Assembly (NCBI GenBank): GCA_945874145.1
Contig: CAMCFN010000001.1
Location: 94,088 to 158,087 of the forward strand
Reading direction: 5' to 3'
Origin: Akkermansia muciniphila
GTDB taxonomy: Bacteria > Verrucomicrobiota > Verrucomicrobiia > Limisphaerales > SXTU01
Length of the DNA stretch: 64,000 nt
The notes beneath the pieces were generated by a model. It had not been told where the DNA came from. It did no database searches and saw nothing but the letters and a program-made list of their open reading frames with translations. Numbering within the stretch: the stretch's first letter is position 1; each line of letters starts with the position of its first letter. Below, piece after piece: positions 36,837 to 46,130 of this stretch. A program made the position numbers and the translations under genes.

Positions 36837-37685
36837 TTACGAACTCGCGCTCGTGTAGCGCTTGAGCGCGGTGCGCCAGACGATTTCAGAGGCTACGCAG
36901 ATCAGCACAGCAAGGGTGACGAGCAGGAGGATTTCCAGCGGAGAGCCGAGCTTGTCCACCAGCAGTTTCACGGGGACGTTGGAGACGAGCAGCATGGGCA
37001 GCGCGTAGGTGAAGACCGCCTTAAACGGGCCGCGGAAGGCCTCGTCGGGCAGGCGCGCGATGTTGAAGAGGTTGTAGTAGCCCCACACGATGCCCTGCGC
37101 CCGCACGGTCCAGAAGCTCGTGGCCGAGAGCATGAGCATGAGCGAGTAGTGAATAAGGATGCCGACCACGACGAGCACCGCAAAGCCGGCGAACTGCGCG
37201 ATCCCGGGTGTGTGGCCCAGCCGGTGCAGCGCGTAGCCGATGACGCAGAGGGCGCTGGCGGCGTTGACGAAGCCGCCGAGGTCCACCTGGCGGAAGGAGA
37301 TGAGGAAGCGCGTGTTCACCGGCAGCAGGAGCATGAAGTCCAGCTTGCCCGTGCGGATGTGCTCGGAGAGCGCGGTGAGGTTGGTCAGGAAGAGCGCCGT
37401 GAAAAGCTGCTGGATGAGGTGGCTCGTGCCCATGAGCGCGACGACCTGCCATTTGGTCCAGGTGCCGATGTGGTCGGTGTGCAGGTAAAGCACGCCGATG
37501 AAGGTGAGCTGCAGCGCGAACCACAGCGCCTCCACGACGATCCACATCAGGAAGTTCACCTTGAAGCCCAGCTCGCGGATGACGGAGTTGCGCCAGAGGG
37601 CAGCGTAAAGGCTGAGGTAATGGCGAACTCTCCCCCCGCGGGCGGCCAGGAATTCAGCATCCGAAATTTGCCGTTCGTCATTCAT
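36837..37685 (-). CDS. ABC-2 type permease subunit (COG3694-like)
   Basis: A 282-aa, six-helix protein of the ABC-2/DUF990 permease group. RVRHYLSLYAALWRNSVIRE precedes the first membrane segment and a hallmark ..LSEHIRTGKLDFMLLLPVNT segment (I-x-x-G-x-L-D-x-x-L-x-x-P) follows. It normally pairs with a second permease and an ATPase for export of an unknown substrate. ATG 37685 comes one base after the TGA of the upstream permease gene, so the two are coupled. No ATPase gene is adjacent, which is unusual. Confidence 0.85.
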   Translation of the reverse strand: MNDERQISDAEFLAARGGRVRHYLSLYAALWRNSVIRELGFKVNFLMWIVVEALWFALQLTFIGVLYLHTDHIGTWTKWQVVALMGTSHLIQQLFTALFLTNLTALSEHIRTGKLDFMLLLPVNTRFLISFRQVDLGGFVNAASALCVIGYALHRLGHTPGIAQFAGFAVLVVVGILIHYSLMLMLSATSFWTVRAQGIVWGYYNLFNIARLPDEAFRGPFKAVFTYALPMLLVSNVPVKLLVDKLGSPLEILLLVTLAVLICVASEIVWRTALKRYTSASS

Positions 37686-37686
37686 G

Positions 37687-38490
37687 TCAGCCGCCCACCG
37701 CCGAGTATTTTCGTATGCCCCGGCTCCAGACGAGGCGGGCCAGCGCGTAGGCCGCCACCACCCAGAGGAGTTGCACGAGCACGCCGTGCGGGAGCGCGTC
37801 CGCCGGCACCCGGCCGAGCCAGATGCTCACCGGGAAGTAGGTGAGATACGGGAACGGTGTGTAGTCCAGCAGGGCGGCCACAGCAGGGGGCAGGATATCC
37901 AGCGGGAACAGGTGCCCGCCAGCGAGGTATTCGAAGGCGAAGGCGATGAAGATGAAGGTCGCGACCTCAAGCACCCAGAACGCCAGCAGTGCGAGGGTGA
38001 AGCTCATGAGGAATTGCAGGAGCGCGGTGAGCCCCACGGAGACAATGAACCATCCGGCCGTGGCCGCATCGGGGGGCAGGACAAAATCCGCCCGCAGCAG
38101 CCAGAGGAAGGCGACGGTCGGGACCAGGGCGACAACGGCATACACGAGCCGGCCCGCACCGAAGAGGCAGAGCCGGTAGGTCAGATAGTCCATCGGCTTG
38201 AGGAGGAACTGGCTGATGTTGCCGTCCTTGATGTCGGCGGCGATCTGCCAGTCGTCCTCCGTCACGGCGGTGAGCGCGTCCACGATGGTGACCACGAGGT
38301 AGTAGGAAACCATCTGTGCCAGCTCGTAGGAGCCCACCCGGCCGTCCGTCTTGCCCGCGTAAATGGTGCGCCAGACGAAGATGGTGGCGGTGAGGGGGAT
38401 CAGGCCGAACGTGGCACGGAACAGAAAGTTCAGCCGATACACGAGTGTGTTCTGCAAGCCGATGTTCAGGACATGCCAGTATTTTTCCAT
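37687..38490 (-). CDS. ABC-2 type permease subunit (COG4587-like)
   Basis: A 267-aa partner of the downstream permease. It starts MEKYWHVLNIGLQNTLVYRL and has about six membrane segments, with the family segment ADIKDGNISQFLLKPMDYLT (I-x-x-G-x-I-x-x-F-L-x-x-P) in the second cytoplasmic loop. Start ATG at 38490. The usual order is ATPase, COG4587, COG3694; here the position of the ATPase is taken by a divergent FHA gene, so the ATPase must lie elsewhere. Confidence 0.85.
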   Translation of the reverse strand: MEKYWHVLNIGLQNTLVYRLNFLFRATFGLIPLTATIFVWRTIYAGKTDGRVGSYELAQMVSYYLVVTIVDALTAVTEDDWQIAADIKDGNISQFLLKPMDYLTYRLCLFGAGRLVYAVVALVPTVAFLWLLRADFVLPPDAATAGWFIVSVGLTALLQFLMSFTLALLAFWVLEVATFIFIAFAFEYLAGGHLFPLDILPPAVAALLDYTPFPYLTYFPVSIWLGRVPADALPHGVLVQLLWVVAAYALARLVWSRGIRKYSAVGG

Positions 38491-38651
38491 CGCGTGCTGG
38501 ACCGGTTGGTTCCGGCGTTCGCCTGCATTCTGGTGGCGGAGCCGGCCGGTGCAGGATTAGGAGTAGGATCAAGAGCCCGGGCAAGTAGTTTCCCCGCTTT
38601 GACATGGCGGCCGCAGTTGTTAGCCTCCGCGCCCGTCGTCCGCTGCTGCAC

Positions 38652-41600
38652 ATGCCCAGACTCACCATCATGACTGGCCCGCGCCGGGGGCAGCGTTTCG
38701 AGCTGCCCCCCGGCATTGTCACTATCGGGCGGCAGCCAGGAAACACCATCGTCCTCGCGGATGAATCGGTGGCCAGCAGCCACCTTCTGCTTTCGGTGGA
38801 CCCGGACAGCTGCCGGTTAAAGGACCGCAGCGGCGGCGGCACCGCCATCAATGGCCAGCATCTGACCACGGCGGCGCTGAAGGATGGCGATGTCATCAAG
38901 CTCGGGGAGATCGAGCTGCGCTACGAGATGACCGCCCCGGTTCAGCGGACCCCCGCAGCGGCCGGACCTCGGGCGGACCCGGGACCGCCCGTGGCCAAGC
39001 CCAAGCAAGTGGGCCCGCGCTTCGAGGAGGTGCTGGCGGAGCAGAAGCCCCAGAAGAAGAAGATCAAGGTGGATATTGATCTGGGTCCGATTCTCTTGTG
39101 GGGGGGGATGGCGGTGCTCGCGGTCGCCGGCATTTGGGCGCTGATGAATCCCAAGCCGCCGGCGGTGAAGGCCAAGAAGAGCAAGGCGACGCAAGGTTTG
39201 ACGGGCGTCGCGCCCCTTCAAACCACTCCGCCGTTGGTGGGCACCCCGGCCACGCAGCAAGGGCCGGTGGGCTTTGTCGCGACGAACGAACCGCCGCCGC
39301 TGCCCTATTCGCTGCCGATGGGTGCCGCACGGGTGGCCACCGGCAACGCGGGGCGGGTGTTTTTCAGCTCACAGAGCAGTGCGCAGGCGGCCGTGGATGC
39401 CGCGCAGGCAGGCGATGCCGTGGTGTTCGATGCGCCGGGAGCCACGCCCGTCGTGGTGCGGCGGGCGGTGAAAGATGTGCAGTTCATCGGCGGGAGCGCG
39501 GCTTGGGATTTACAGGCGGACCTCACCGACTGCCAGTTCTTCTGGCACCAGCCCACGACCATGACCCAGAAATCCGGCCGACTCGAACGGTGCGCGTTCT
39601 ATCAATCCCACGGCCCGGCTACGCGCTTGAATCACACGGACGCGGTGTCGTTCTACTACGGCGGCAAGGTGGTGAACGCGGGGGAGTTTGCGACGCCCAG
39701 CCTGGAGCCGCAGTTGTGGCTGCGTGGCTTTGTGCGCGGGGTAACAGTCCACAAGCTCATCGTCGCACCTCCCGAGGGTGCCACGCGCTGGGACATGAAC
39801 TGGGCACCAGTGGTGCGCGTGCAGGCGGAGGCACTCGAAGCCCACGCCCACAACACTTACATCCTCAGCCCTCTAGTGCGCCGGCAGACGGCGTGGACCC
39901 CCTTTCATGTGGTGCGGGCGACGGGGCTGACGTTCGCGCAAGCGGCTTCCGAGGGCGGGCTGTGGGCCGATCCCCTGCTGGAGCTGGATTACGGCATTGA
40001 TTGCGCGCTGATCTGCACGGCGTTGGGCGGCGGCGGCGAGGCGGCCAACGCGGGCTACCTGCGCCTGCCGGACACGCTGAAATATCACGACCACGAGGAA
40101 CTGGGCCACGGCGTCACCAACGCACCGTTCCGGGGCGCGGCTTTTTATCTGGGTGGCCAGCGCAACCGCCTGCTCGGTCACGGCCAGCTCCGGCCCTGGA
40201 GTCTGGGCCGCCGGGCGGCGTTGCCGGGATTGCACTACGCCGACGGGGTGGTCATCCGGGACCCGTTCTTTCAGGAATGGGCGATTGAACCGGGCGGGGT
40301 GAACGCGAATTTCGCCGAGCCGCGCAACTTCTTCCAAGTGCAGTGGCACGCACGCGCGCCGCTTTACAACGCCTCCTCGCGTGATCGTCGGCTGCGCTTC
40401 CCGCAGCTTGGGGCGAATTTGGCGCTGCCGGTATTGGTGGCGCTGGGTGACTTGCGCGCCCCGCCGCCGCAGTTGTTCGGCAAGCCCTTTGTCAACTTGT
40501 CCGGGCAGCCCGCCAGTGCCATCGAGAAGGCGCTCGATGCGGGGGGCAACGTCTTCCTCGGCGCGGGCGAATACGAGCTGACGCGGCCCATCACCAACGG
40601 CCTCGTCTTCGGCGCGGGCATGGAGCGGACCGTGCTAAACTGGGCGACCAATGTGGATTGCTCGCAGCGGGATTGCCGGGGACTGATCAACCTCACGGTG
40701 CGCGGCGGCCGCTACGGGCACAACTCACAGGCCGGTCAGGGCGGGCTGACGAACTCCGCCACGGCACTGTTCCTGCGCGTGCGCTTCGACGGCCAGAGCC
40801 AGGCGGGCATCACCGTCCACTCCACCCAAAACCAGTCGTATCAAGACTGTGAATTCCTTAACAGCCGCATGGGCTTCACCCACGGGCATGACCGCACGCG
40901 CGGGGCCTACACCGGCGAACGCGGCCTGACCGGCGGCTCCGCCGTGTTGCGGCTGAACATTGCCAACTGCACGTTCCGCAACCTCACCGAGCGGGCGATT
41001 GACCTGCGTCCCGGGCTGGCTCCATCGGGCGCGGTGGGGGTTCACAATTGTGTGTTCGAGGACATCAAGGAATCGGCGGTGCGCATCCACGGCGGCGAGT
41101 CGCATCTGGTGCAGAACTGCGCGTTCCGGCGCGTGGGCCGCGAGAACGGGACCAACGGCGTCATCGAGATCGTGGGCACGGGGCCGGTGGTGTTGAGCCA
41201 TCTGGACATCGACAACAAGGACTTCCCCGGCAGCCCGGTGGGCATGTTCGTAATTGGCCAGGCAACGGTTTCCCACTGCGTGGTGCGCGGGACCACGCGC
41301 GCATTGGTGGCCCGACAGGCCATGCTCGTGGATAACGTGGACGCGGCGGACGGAATGCACGATCTGCCGCTGGGCAGCTTCGTGGCGCGCTCGACCTTCC
41401 GTAACGCCGACGTGCGCAAAGGCGTCATGCTCCTGCGGGACAGCGGTCAGGCGGAGAGCATCACCTTGCAGGCCGGTGTGCAACCGCTCGACGTGACCCC
41501 GCCGCCAGCCGTGACCTTTGTGACGGTGGAAGTGGTGCCCGAGGGCCACCACGTCACTTGGCGACCGGTGGAGGACGCGGAGTCCGGCATCACCGGTTAT

Positions 41601-42005
41601 CTCGTATTGGCGGGCGATCAGACCATTTACCGCACGCCACTGGCTTACGATCCCGCCGACAGCCTCAGCACGCCGCTGCTGGCGCCGCGCGTGGCCAACA
41701 CCTTCGTGGACCCCAGCCGGGCGACCACGAACTACGTGGTGAAAGCCATCAACGGCGCGAATCTCCTTTCCGGCGGCGGTCAGGCTCCGCTGCTGCGTTG
41801 GGGGCCGATGCGGGCAATTTTTTACAACCGCGGCAGCAACCTAGTGAACATCGCCGAGATCACCTTCCGTAACCGCACCCCCGGCATCGTGGATGATCGC
41901 GGCCGCAAGCTCACCACCGCCGAGCTTCGGCGCATGGGCGTGCCGGACGAGTGTCGCATCGAGTCCCGCCCATCGGCCGAAGCCCCGCCGACTTTGGAGC
42001 GTTGA
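38652..42005 (+). CDS. Large FHA-transmembrane-beta-helix protein
   Basis: 1117 aa. An N-terminal FHA domain (residues 1-92) has the phosphothreonine-binding core with G26-R27 and S43-H44 (TIGRQPGNTIVLADESVASS). After a Pro-rich linker and a basic QKKKIKVDID comes one membrane segment (about 147-165, ILLWGGMAVLAVAGIWALMN). The outer part is a pectate-lyase-like right-handed beta-helix (QSYQDCEFLNSRMGF, ANCTFRNLTERAID, VHNCVFEDIKESAVR, VQNCAFRRVG) and then a fibronectin-like domain (PAVTFVTVEVVPEGHHVTWR). A cytoplasmic phosphopeptide reader joined to an outside carbohydrate-binding or lyase-like fold suggests a signalling receptor or a surface structure; no enzyme residues were identified. Start ATG 38652, leaving a 161-bp divergent promoter region to the permeases. 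Confidence 0.8.
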   Translation: MPRLTIMTGPRRGQRFELPPGIVTIGRQPGNTIVLADESVASSHLLLSVDPDSCRLKDRSGGGTAINGQHLTTAALKDGDVIKLGEIELRYEMTAPVQRTPAAAGPRADPGPPVAKPKQVGPRFEEVLAEQKPQKKKIKVDIDLGPILLWGGMAVLAVAGIWALMNPKPPAVKAKKSKATQGLTGVAPLQTTPPLVGTPATQQGPVGFVATNEPPPLPYSLPMGAARVATGNAGRVFFSSQSSAQAAVDAAQAGDAVVFDAPGATPVVVRRAVKDVQFIGGSAAWDLQADLTDCQFFWHQPTTMTQKSGRLERCAFYQSHGPATRLNHTDAVSFYYGGKVVNAGEFATPSLEPQLWLRGFVRGVTVHKLIVAPPEGATRWDMNWAPVVRVQAEALEAHAHNTYILSPLVRRQTAWTPFHVVRATGLTFAQAASEGGLWADPLLELDYGIDCALICTALGGGGEAANAGYLRLPDTLKYHDHEELGHGVTNAPFRGAAFYLGGQRNRLLGHGQLRPWSLGRRAALPGLHYADGVVIRDPFFQEWAIEPGGVNANFAEPRNFFQVQWHARAPLYNASSRDRRLRFPQLGANLALPVLVALGDLRAPPPQLFGKPFVNLSGQPASAIEKALDAGGNVFLGAGEYELTRPITNGLVFGAGMERTVLNWATNVDCSQRDCRGLINLTVRGGRYGHNSQAGQGGLTNSATALFLRVRFDGQSQAGITVHSTQNQSYQDCEFLNSRMGFTHGHDRTRGAYTGERGLTGGSAVLRLNIANCTFRNLTERAIDLRPGLAPSGAVGVHNCVFEDIKESAVRIHGGESHLVQNCAFRRVGRENGTNGVIEIVGTGPVVLSHLDIDNKDFPGSPVGMFVIGQATVSHCVVRGTTRALVARQAMLVDNVDAADGMHDLPLGSFVARSTFRNADVRKGVMLLRDSGQAESITLQAGVQPLDVTPPPAVTFVTVEVVPEGHHVTWRPVEDAESGITGYLVLAGDQTIYRTPLAYDPADSLSTPLLAPRVANTFVDPSRATTNYVVKAINGANLLSGGGQAPLLRWGPMRAIFYNRGSNLVNIAEITFRNRTPGIVDDRGRKLTTAELRRMGVPDECRIESRPSAEAPPTLER

Positions 42006-42109
42006 GGGGGCGCGGCTGTGGCGCAGACCAGCCTTTGGGCAGCGCCGAGTTGAGCCGGCTTCCGGTTCCACGCTTGCGCCTAGTGGCGGCGGTTTCCTAT
42101 TGTCCGAGC

Positions 42110-42784
42110 ATGAAACGATTTTTCTACATCTTTCCGCTGGTTGGCTGGCTCGCGGCGGCCGGGCTGGCCCCGGCGCAGAACCTGGTGGGCGACGCCGCGC
42201 GGCAGGAATTGGAGGACCGGCTGCGGCGGGCCGAGCGGGATTTGGAGGCGCTCAAGGAGACCAACGAATCGCTGCGCCGCAAGCTCACCGCGCTTGATGG
42301 CGCGCTGAACGAGATCAGCCGCCTCTCGGCTGAACGCGACCGCGCGAACAACAACATCCTCAAGCACACCGCCAGCAAGGAAGAGCTGGGCCAGTTGGAG
42401 AAGGCCCTCAAGGAGAGCGAGCACCGGCGCGACGCAGACAAAAAGCTGTTCGTCGAAAAGTTCGAGGAGCTGCGCAAGATCATCGCCGCCGCGCCCGCCG
42501 CACCCTCCTTCACGACCCCGCCGCCAGCCAAAATCTCCAAGGGAGATGCCAGCAGCTCAGGGAAAAAGGCTCTGCCGCCGGGCGTCCCCGACACGGGCGT
42601 TTATCATACGGTGGAGAAGAACCAGACCGCCCTCGAGATCCTCAAGGCCTATAACGATGATCAGAAAGCCAAGGGCCATGCCGGCAAGATCACCCTCCGC
42701 CAGTTGGAGGCCGCCAACCCCGGGGCCGACATGAACAAGCTCCGCGCCGGCCAGAAGCTCTTCATCCCCATCCCTGAAAAGTGA
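42110..42784 (+). CDS. Exported coiled-coil protein with LysM-like C-terminus
   Basis: A 224-aa protein with a signal peptide (MKRFFYIFPLVGWLAAAGLA, cleavage after PAQ), a long coiled coil (about residues 30-125, e.g. RQELEDRLRRAERDLEALKE), a Thr/Pro/Lys linker, and a C-terminal segment TGVYHTVEKNQTALEILKAY..GKITLRQLEAANPGAD..LRAGQKLFIPIP. The last part follows the LysM pattern (Y-x-V..L..I..AN-x..L-x-x-GQ-x-L-x-IP), so peptidoglycan binding is likely. Start ATG at 42110, 104 bp after the FHA gene; the next gene starts 7 bp after its stop. Confidence 0.75.
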   Translation: MKRFFYIFPLVGWLAAAGLAPAQNLVGDAARQELEDRLRRAERDLEALKETNESLRRKLTALDGALNEISRLSAERDRANNNILKHTASKEELGQLEKALKESEHRRDADKKLFVEKFEELRKIIAAAPAAPSFTTPPPAKISKGDASSSGKKALPPGVPDTGVYHTVEKNQTALEILKAYNDDQKAKGHAGKITLRQLEAANPGADMNKLRAGQKLFIPIPEK

Positions 42785-42791
42785 GCCGCGC

Positions 42792-43172
42792 ATGAAGTTC
42801 ATCCGGCGCACCCACCTTTACCTCGGCTGTTTTTTCACGCCGATGCTGCTCTTCTACATTTTGACGGGCTGGTATCAGACCGTGGTGCCCAACCGGCTCA
42901 AGCACCCGAGCGAAGCGGAAACCCTGGTGCAAAAATTCCGCGTGGTGCATTCAGATCAGATCTACCCGAGCGAAGATGAGTTTCAAAAGCCGTCATCGCC
43001 CAAGCTCTTCAAGGTGCTGGTGATCGTCATGTCCATCGCGGCGACCTTAACCATTGCCCTCGGCCTGGTGCTCTCCTTCAAAATGCTCAGGCCGACCTGG
43101 CCTGTCTGGGTGTGCCTCGTTGGCGGCATCCTCCTGCCCTTGGCGCTGCTCTGGCTGGGCCAGCGGCGGTGA
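42792..43172 (+). CDS. PepSY-TM-like small membrane protein
   Basis: A 126-aa protein with three membrane segments (LYLGCFFTPMLLFYILTGWY, LFKVLVIVMSIAATLTIALG, WVCLVGGILLPLALLWLG). The first, RRTHLYLGCFFTPMLLFYIL, recalls the start of PepSY-associated membrane proteins (R-x-x-H-x-x-x-G). Its role is unknown. It lies 7 bp after the coiled-coil gene, so the two are cotranscribed. Confidence 0.65.
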   Translation: MKFIRRTHLYLGCFFTPMLLFYILTGWYQTVVPNRLKHPSEAETLVQKFRVVHSDQIYPSEDEFQKPSSPKLFKVLVIVMSIAATLTIALGLVLSFKMLRPTWPVWVCLVGGILLPLALLWLGQRR

Positions 43173-43274
43173 TGGGTTTCAACTTGGACTTCGTGGGCCA
43201 ACCAGCTTCTCCCCGGCGCAAATTTTCGCGCAGCGGCTTGCAGTCATCGTCCTGCTCTGGTTTCCTTCGTGGGC

Positions 43275-44447
43275 ATGAATCACCGTCGCTTTCTTCAGCA
43301 CTTGCTCGTCACCACGACTGCCCTCGTTGGTTTGGGTTCCACCGCGTTTGCGGCCCCGGCCGCGCCCACCAAGTTCCGCGCCTATGTCGGCACTTACAAC
43401 GGCAAGAAAAGCCAGGGCATCTATACCTTCACCTTCAACGCGGTCACCGGCGAGCTGGGCAAACCCGAGCTGGCGGGCGAGGCGATGAATGCTTCCTTCC
43501 TCGCCGTGCATCCCGATGGCAAGCATCTCTACGCCGTCGGTGAAGTGTCCGCTGTCGGCGGCAAAAAGGGCGGCGGCGTCAGCGCCTTCGCCATCCAGCC
43601 GGACGGCAAACTGAAGCTCCTCAGCCAAGCCTCCACCGTCGGATCCGGCCCGTGCCACCTCAGCGTGGACAAAACCGGGCGCACAGTGCTCGCCGCGAAT
43701 TACGGCGGCGGCAGCGTCGTGGCCCTGCCCATCAAAGCCGATGGTTCCGTCGGTGAACACACCGGCTTCGTGCAGCACGAGGGGAAGAGCGTGACCAAGC
43801 GCCAGAGCCAGCCCAATGCGCACTCGGTGAACCTCTCCCCCGACAATCGCTTTGCCTTCGTGGCCGACCTCGGCCTCGACAAGGTGCTCATTTACAAGCT
43901 CGACGCCGCGAAGGGCACCATCGTCGCGAACGAACCGGCGTTTGCCGCCGTCGCGCCCGGCAGCGGCCCGCGACATTTCGCCTTCCACCCCGGCGGCAAG
44001 TTCGCCTACCTGATCAACGAGATTAACCTCACCATGGCCGCCTTCAGCTACGACGCGGCGAAAGGCGCGCTGACGGAAATTCAGACGGTTTCCACGCTCC
44101 CCGCCGCCGATGGCCCCGGCCCGAAGCCCGGCTGGAGCACGGCGGAAGTGGTGGCGCATCCGAGTGGCAAGTTTCTCTACGGCTCGAATCGCGGTCACGA
44201 CACCATCGCGGTGTTCAGCGTCGCTGCGGACGGCAAGATCACCTTGGTGCAGAACGCCCCGGCCGAAGTGAAGACCCCGCGTAACTTCAACCTCGACCCG
44301 ACCGGTCAATGGCTGTTCACCGAGGGTCAAGGTTCCGACACCATCGCGCTTTTTCGGGTGAACCAAGGCAACGGCACGCTCAGTCCCACCGACCAAAGGC
44401 TGGAAGTGGGCACGCCGGTCTGCCTGAAGTTCATCCCTTGGAAGTAA
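43275..44447 (+). CDS. Exported lactonase, 7-bladed beta-propeller (6-phosphogluconolactonase-like)
   Basis: A 390-aa protein with a Tat-like or Sec signal (MNHRRFLQHLLVTTTALVGL, cleavage near AFA). The mature domain begins FRAYVGTYNGKKSQGIYTFT, the signature of the YkgB/Pgl-like lactonase family, with repeats SFLAVHPDGKHLYAVGE, NAHSVNLSPDNRFAFVADLG, GSGPRHFAFHPGGKFAYLIN and GQWLFTEGQGSDTIALFRVN. Some members hydrolyse 6-phosphogluconolactone; an exported one more likely acts on other lactones. ATG 43275 is chosen over a GTG six bases upstream. It converges on the DeoR regulator of the microcompartment operon. Confidence 0.88.
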   Translation: MNHRRFLQHLLVTTTALVGLGSTAFAAPAAPTKFRAYVGTYNGKKSQGIYTFTFNAVTGELGKPELAGEAMNASFLAVHPDGKHLYAVGEVSAVGGKKGGGVSAFAIQPDGKLKLLSQASTVGSGPCHLSVDKTGRTVLAANYGGGSVVALPIKADGSVGEHTGFVQHEGKSVTKRQSQPNAHSVNLSPDNRFAFVADLGLDKVLIYKLDAAKGTIVANEPAFAAVAPGSGPRHFAFHPGGKFAYLINEINLTMAAFSYDAAKGALTEIQTVSTLPAADGPGPKPGWSTAEVVAHPSGKFLYGSNRGHDTIAVFSVAADGKITLVQNAPAEVKTPRNFNLDPTGQWLFTEGQGSDTIALFRVNQGNGTLSPTDQRLEVGTPVCLKFIPWK

Positions 44448-44470
44448 GGTTGAACTAGTCCGGCTGTGCC

Positions 44471-45337
44471 CTACAGCACGTGAACCGGCATGTCGTCCCC
44501 CCAGCGGGAGCTTTCGTGGATGGCTTCCAGCGGAACGGATGCGTCGGCGGGAAGTTCGTTCAGGGGCTCGATGACTTCTGCGCCCGCCAGCACCACGCGG
44601 ATGTTGCGTTGCGCTAGCATCGCGAGGAATTCCGGCGGCGCTTGTTGATCCGTCACTACCACATCGATCACGTCCAAGTCACACAGTTGCGAGATGGACT
44701 GGCGGCCGATCTTGGAGGAATCAATGCAGAAAATGACCCGGCGGGCCGCATTGATCATGGCGCGCTGGATCTCAATGAGCAGGCCATGCGAGTTGGTGAT
44801 GCCCTCGGCGGTGATGCCGCCACAGCTCAGAATCGCCACATCAGCCCGAACCTTGGCAAAGGCCTCCACCGCCAGCGGCCCGACCAGCACACCCAACCGC
44901 GGGTAGATGACCCCGCCGGTGACGACGACCTCAAGCCGATTGGAGGTGGAATACAAATTGGCCACCGGCAGGGAATTGGTGATGACCTGCGGCGTCTTCG
45001 CCTCCAAATGCCGGGCAACGTGGTAGCAGGTGGTGCCGGCATCGATAATTATCGTCTGGTTCGCGGCGACCAAGCGGGCGCACGCCTCGGCAATAGCCTC
45101 CTTCTGCTCCAGCTGATGCGTATCGCGGCTACTGAAGGCGAATTCGTCAGATTTGGGGTCCGCCAACCGGGCACCACCATGAGTGCGCCGGATGGTTCCC
45201 TTTGATGCCAGCAAGGTTACGTCACGGCGAACGGTGGAGACCGACGTGTCCAGCAACTCGGACAACTCATCCAACGATGCGAACTCCACCTTTTGGAGGT
45301 GTTCTTCGATTCGCCGCTGGCGTTCGTCCGTTGTCAT
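44471..45337 (-). CDS. DeoR-family regulator of the microcompartment operon
   Basis: A 288-aa sugar-phosphate-responsive repressor. The N-terminal winged helix (DERQRRIEEHLQKVEFASLD ELSELLDTSVSTVRRDVTLL) is followed by the family hinge GTIRRTHGGARL and a C-terminal sugar-phosphate-isomerase-like sensor (NQTIIIDAGTTCYHVARHLE, VLSCGG-type ILSCGGITAEGITNSHGLLI, VVTDQQAPPEFLAML). It is divergent from pduL with an 84-bp gap holding an inverted CAATC/GATTG pair, so it probably represses the operon and responds to a sugar phosphate or its metabolite. ATG 45337 is used; an in-frame TTG nine bases upstream is less likely. Confidence 0.88.
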   Translation of the reverse strand: MTTDERQRRIEEHLQKVEFASLDELSELLDTSVSTVRRDVTLLASKGTIRRTHGGARLADPKSDEFAFSSRDTHQLEQKEAIAEACARLVAANQTIIIDAGTTCYHVARHLEAKTPQVITNSLPVANLYSTSNRLEVVVTGGVIYPRLGVLVGPLAVEAFAKVRADVAILSCGGITAEGITNSHGLLIEIQRAMINAARRVIFCIDSSKIGRQSISQLCDLDVIDVVVTDQQAPPEFLAMLAQRNIRVVLAGAEVIEPLNELPADASVPLEAIHESSRWGDDMPVHVL

Positions 45338-45343
45338 CGATCT

Positions 45344-45387
45344 CAATCGTGGTAGATTGTGGAAGATTTAGCAAGAAAGCGTTTGAC
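45344..45387 (+). promoter_or_regulatory. Divergent deoR-pduL control region
   Basis: CAATC (45344-45348) and GATTG (45355-45359) form an inverted repeat, AGATT is repeated at 45354 and 45363, and TTGACA (45382-45387) is a consensus -35 for pduL; no strong -10 is visible at the right distance. Candidate DeoR operator. Confidence 0.4.
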
Positions 45388-45421
45388 ATTATTCCAGAAT
45401 CTCTCACTCTCACGCCCAAGT

Positions 45422-46099
45422 ATGACTGATTTGGCTCCAAAGCCACACCGGGCTGTCGTCGAACACATGGTTCGGCAGGCGGTTTATCAACGACTGGGTA
45501 AGCCGCTCCCGCGTGCTGCCACCGCGCCCAGTCCGCTAGTGGTGAATGTCAGCGCCCGGCATTGCCATCTCACGCCTGAAGCCGTTGAAGCCCTGTTTGG
45601 CAAAGGCTACCAACTCAAGGTTCACAAGTGGCTCTACATGGATGGCCAGTTCGCGGCCAAGGAAACCGTCACCCTCATCGGACCGCGCAGCCGCGTCATT
45701 TCCAACCTCCGCATCCTCGGTCCTTGCCGGAACCTAAACCAGATTGAACTGGCCTATACCGATGGCATCGCCCTCGGCTTTGATCTCCCGCTCCGCAGTT
45801 CCGGCAACATCAAGGGCACCCCGGGCTGCATGTTGATGGGGCCGGCGGGCTTTTTCGAGATGGAGCAGGGCGTCATTCGTGCCGCACGGCATGTGCACAT
45901 GCACCCGATGGACGCAGAATTTTACGGGGTCAAAGCGGGCGACATGATGGGCTTGAAGATCGGCGGCCCCTGCGGGCTGACGCTGGACGAAATGCTCGTC
46001 CGCGTGGATCCGAGCTTCAAGCTGGAGGTGCACATCGACACCGACGAGGGCAATGCGTGCAACCTGCAACCCAACACCCCGTGCCAGCTAATCAAGTAA
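45422..46099 (+). CDS. pduL: Phosphate propanoyltransferase PduL (BMC core enzyme)
   Basis: Exchanges CoA of an acyl-CoA for phosphate, regenerating CoA inside the shell. The 225-aa protein starts with an amphipathic helix (HRAVVEHMVRQAVYQRLGK, residues 9-27) of encapsulation-peptide type and a Pro/Ala linker. Zinc ligands are in VNVSARHCHLT (H47, H49) and RAARHVHMHP (H157, H159, H161), and the two PduL repeats are visible. In this operon the substrate is expected to be lactoyl-CoA rather than propionyl-CoA (inference). ATG 45422; an earlier in-frame start at 45359 would use the regulatory region. Confidence 0.93.
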   Translation: MTDLAPKPHRAVVEHMVRQAVYQRLGKPLPRAATAPSPLVVNVSARHCHLTPEAVEALFGKGYQLKVHKWLYMDGQFAAKETVTLIGPRSRVISNLRILGPCRNLNQIELAYTDGIALGFDLPLRSSGNIKGTPGCMLMGPAGFFEMEQGVIRAARHVHMHPMDAEFYGVKAGDMMGLKIGGPCGLTLDEMLVRVDPSFKLEVHIDTDEGNACNLQPNTPCQLIK

Positions 46100-46130
46100 T
46101 TTCAACCCAAACTCAAACGACAGAACACAT

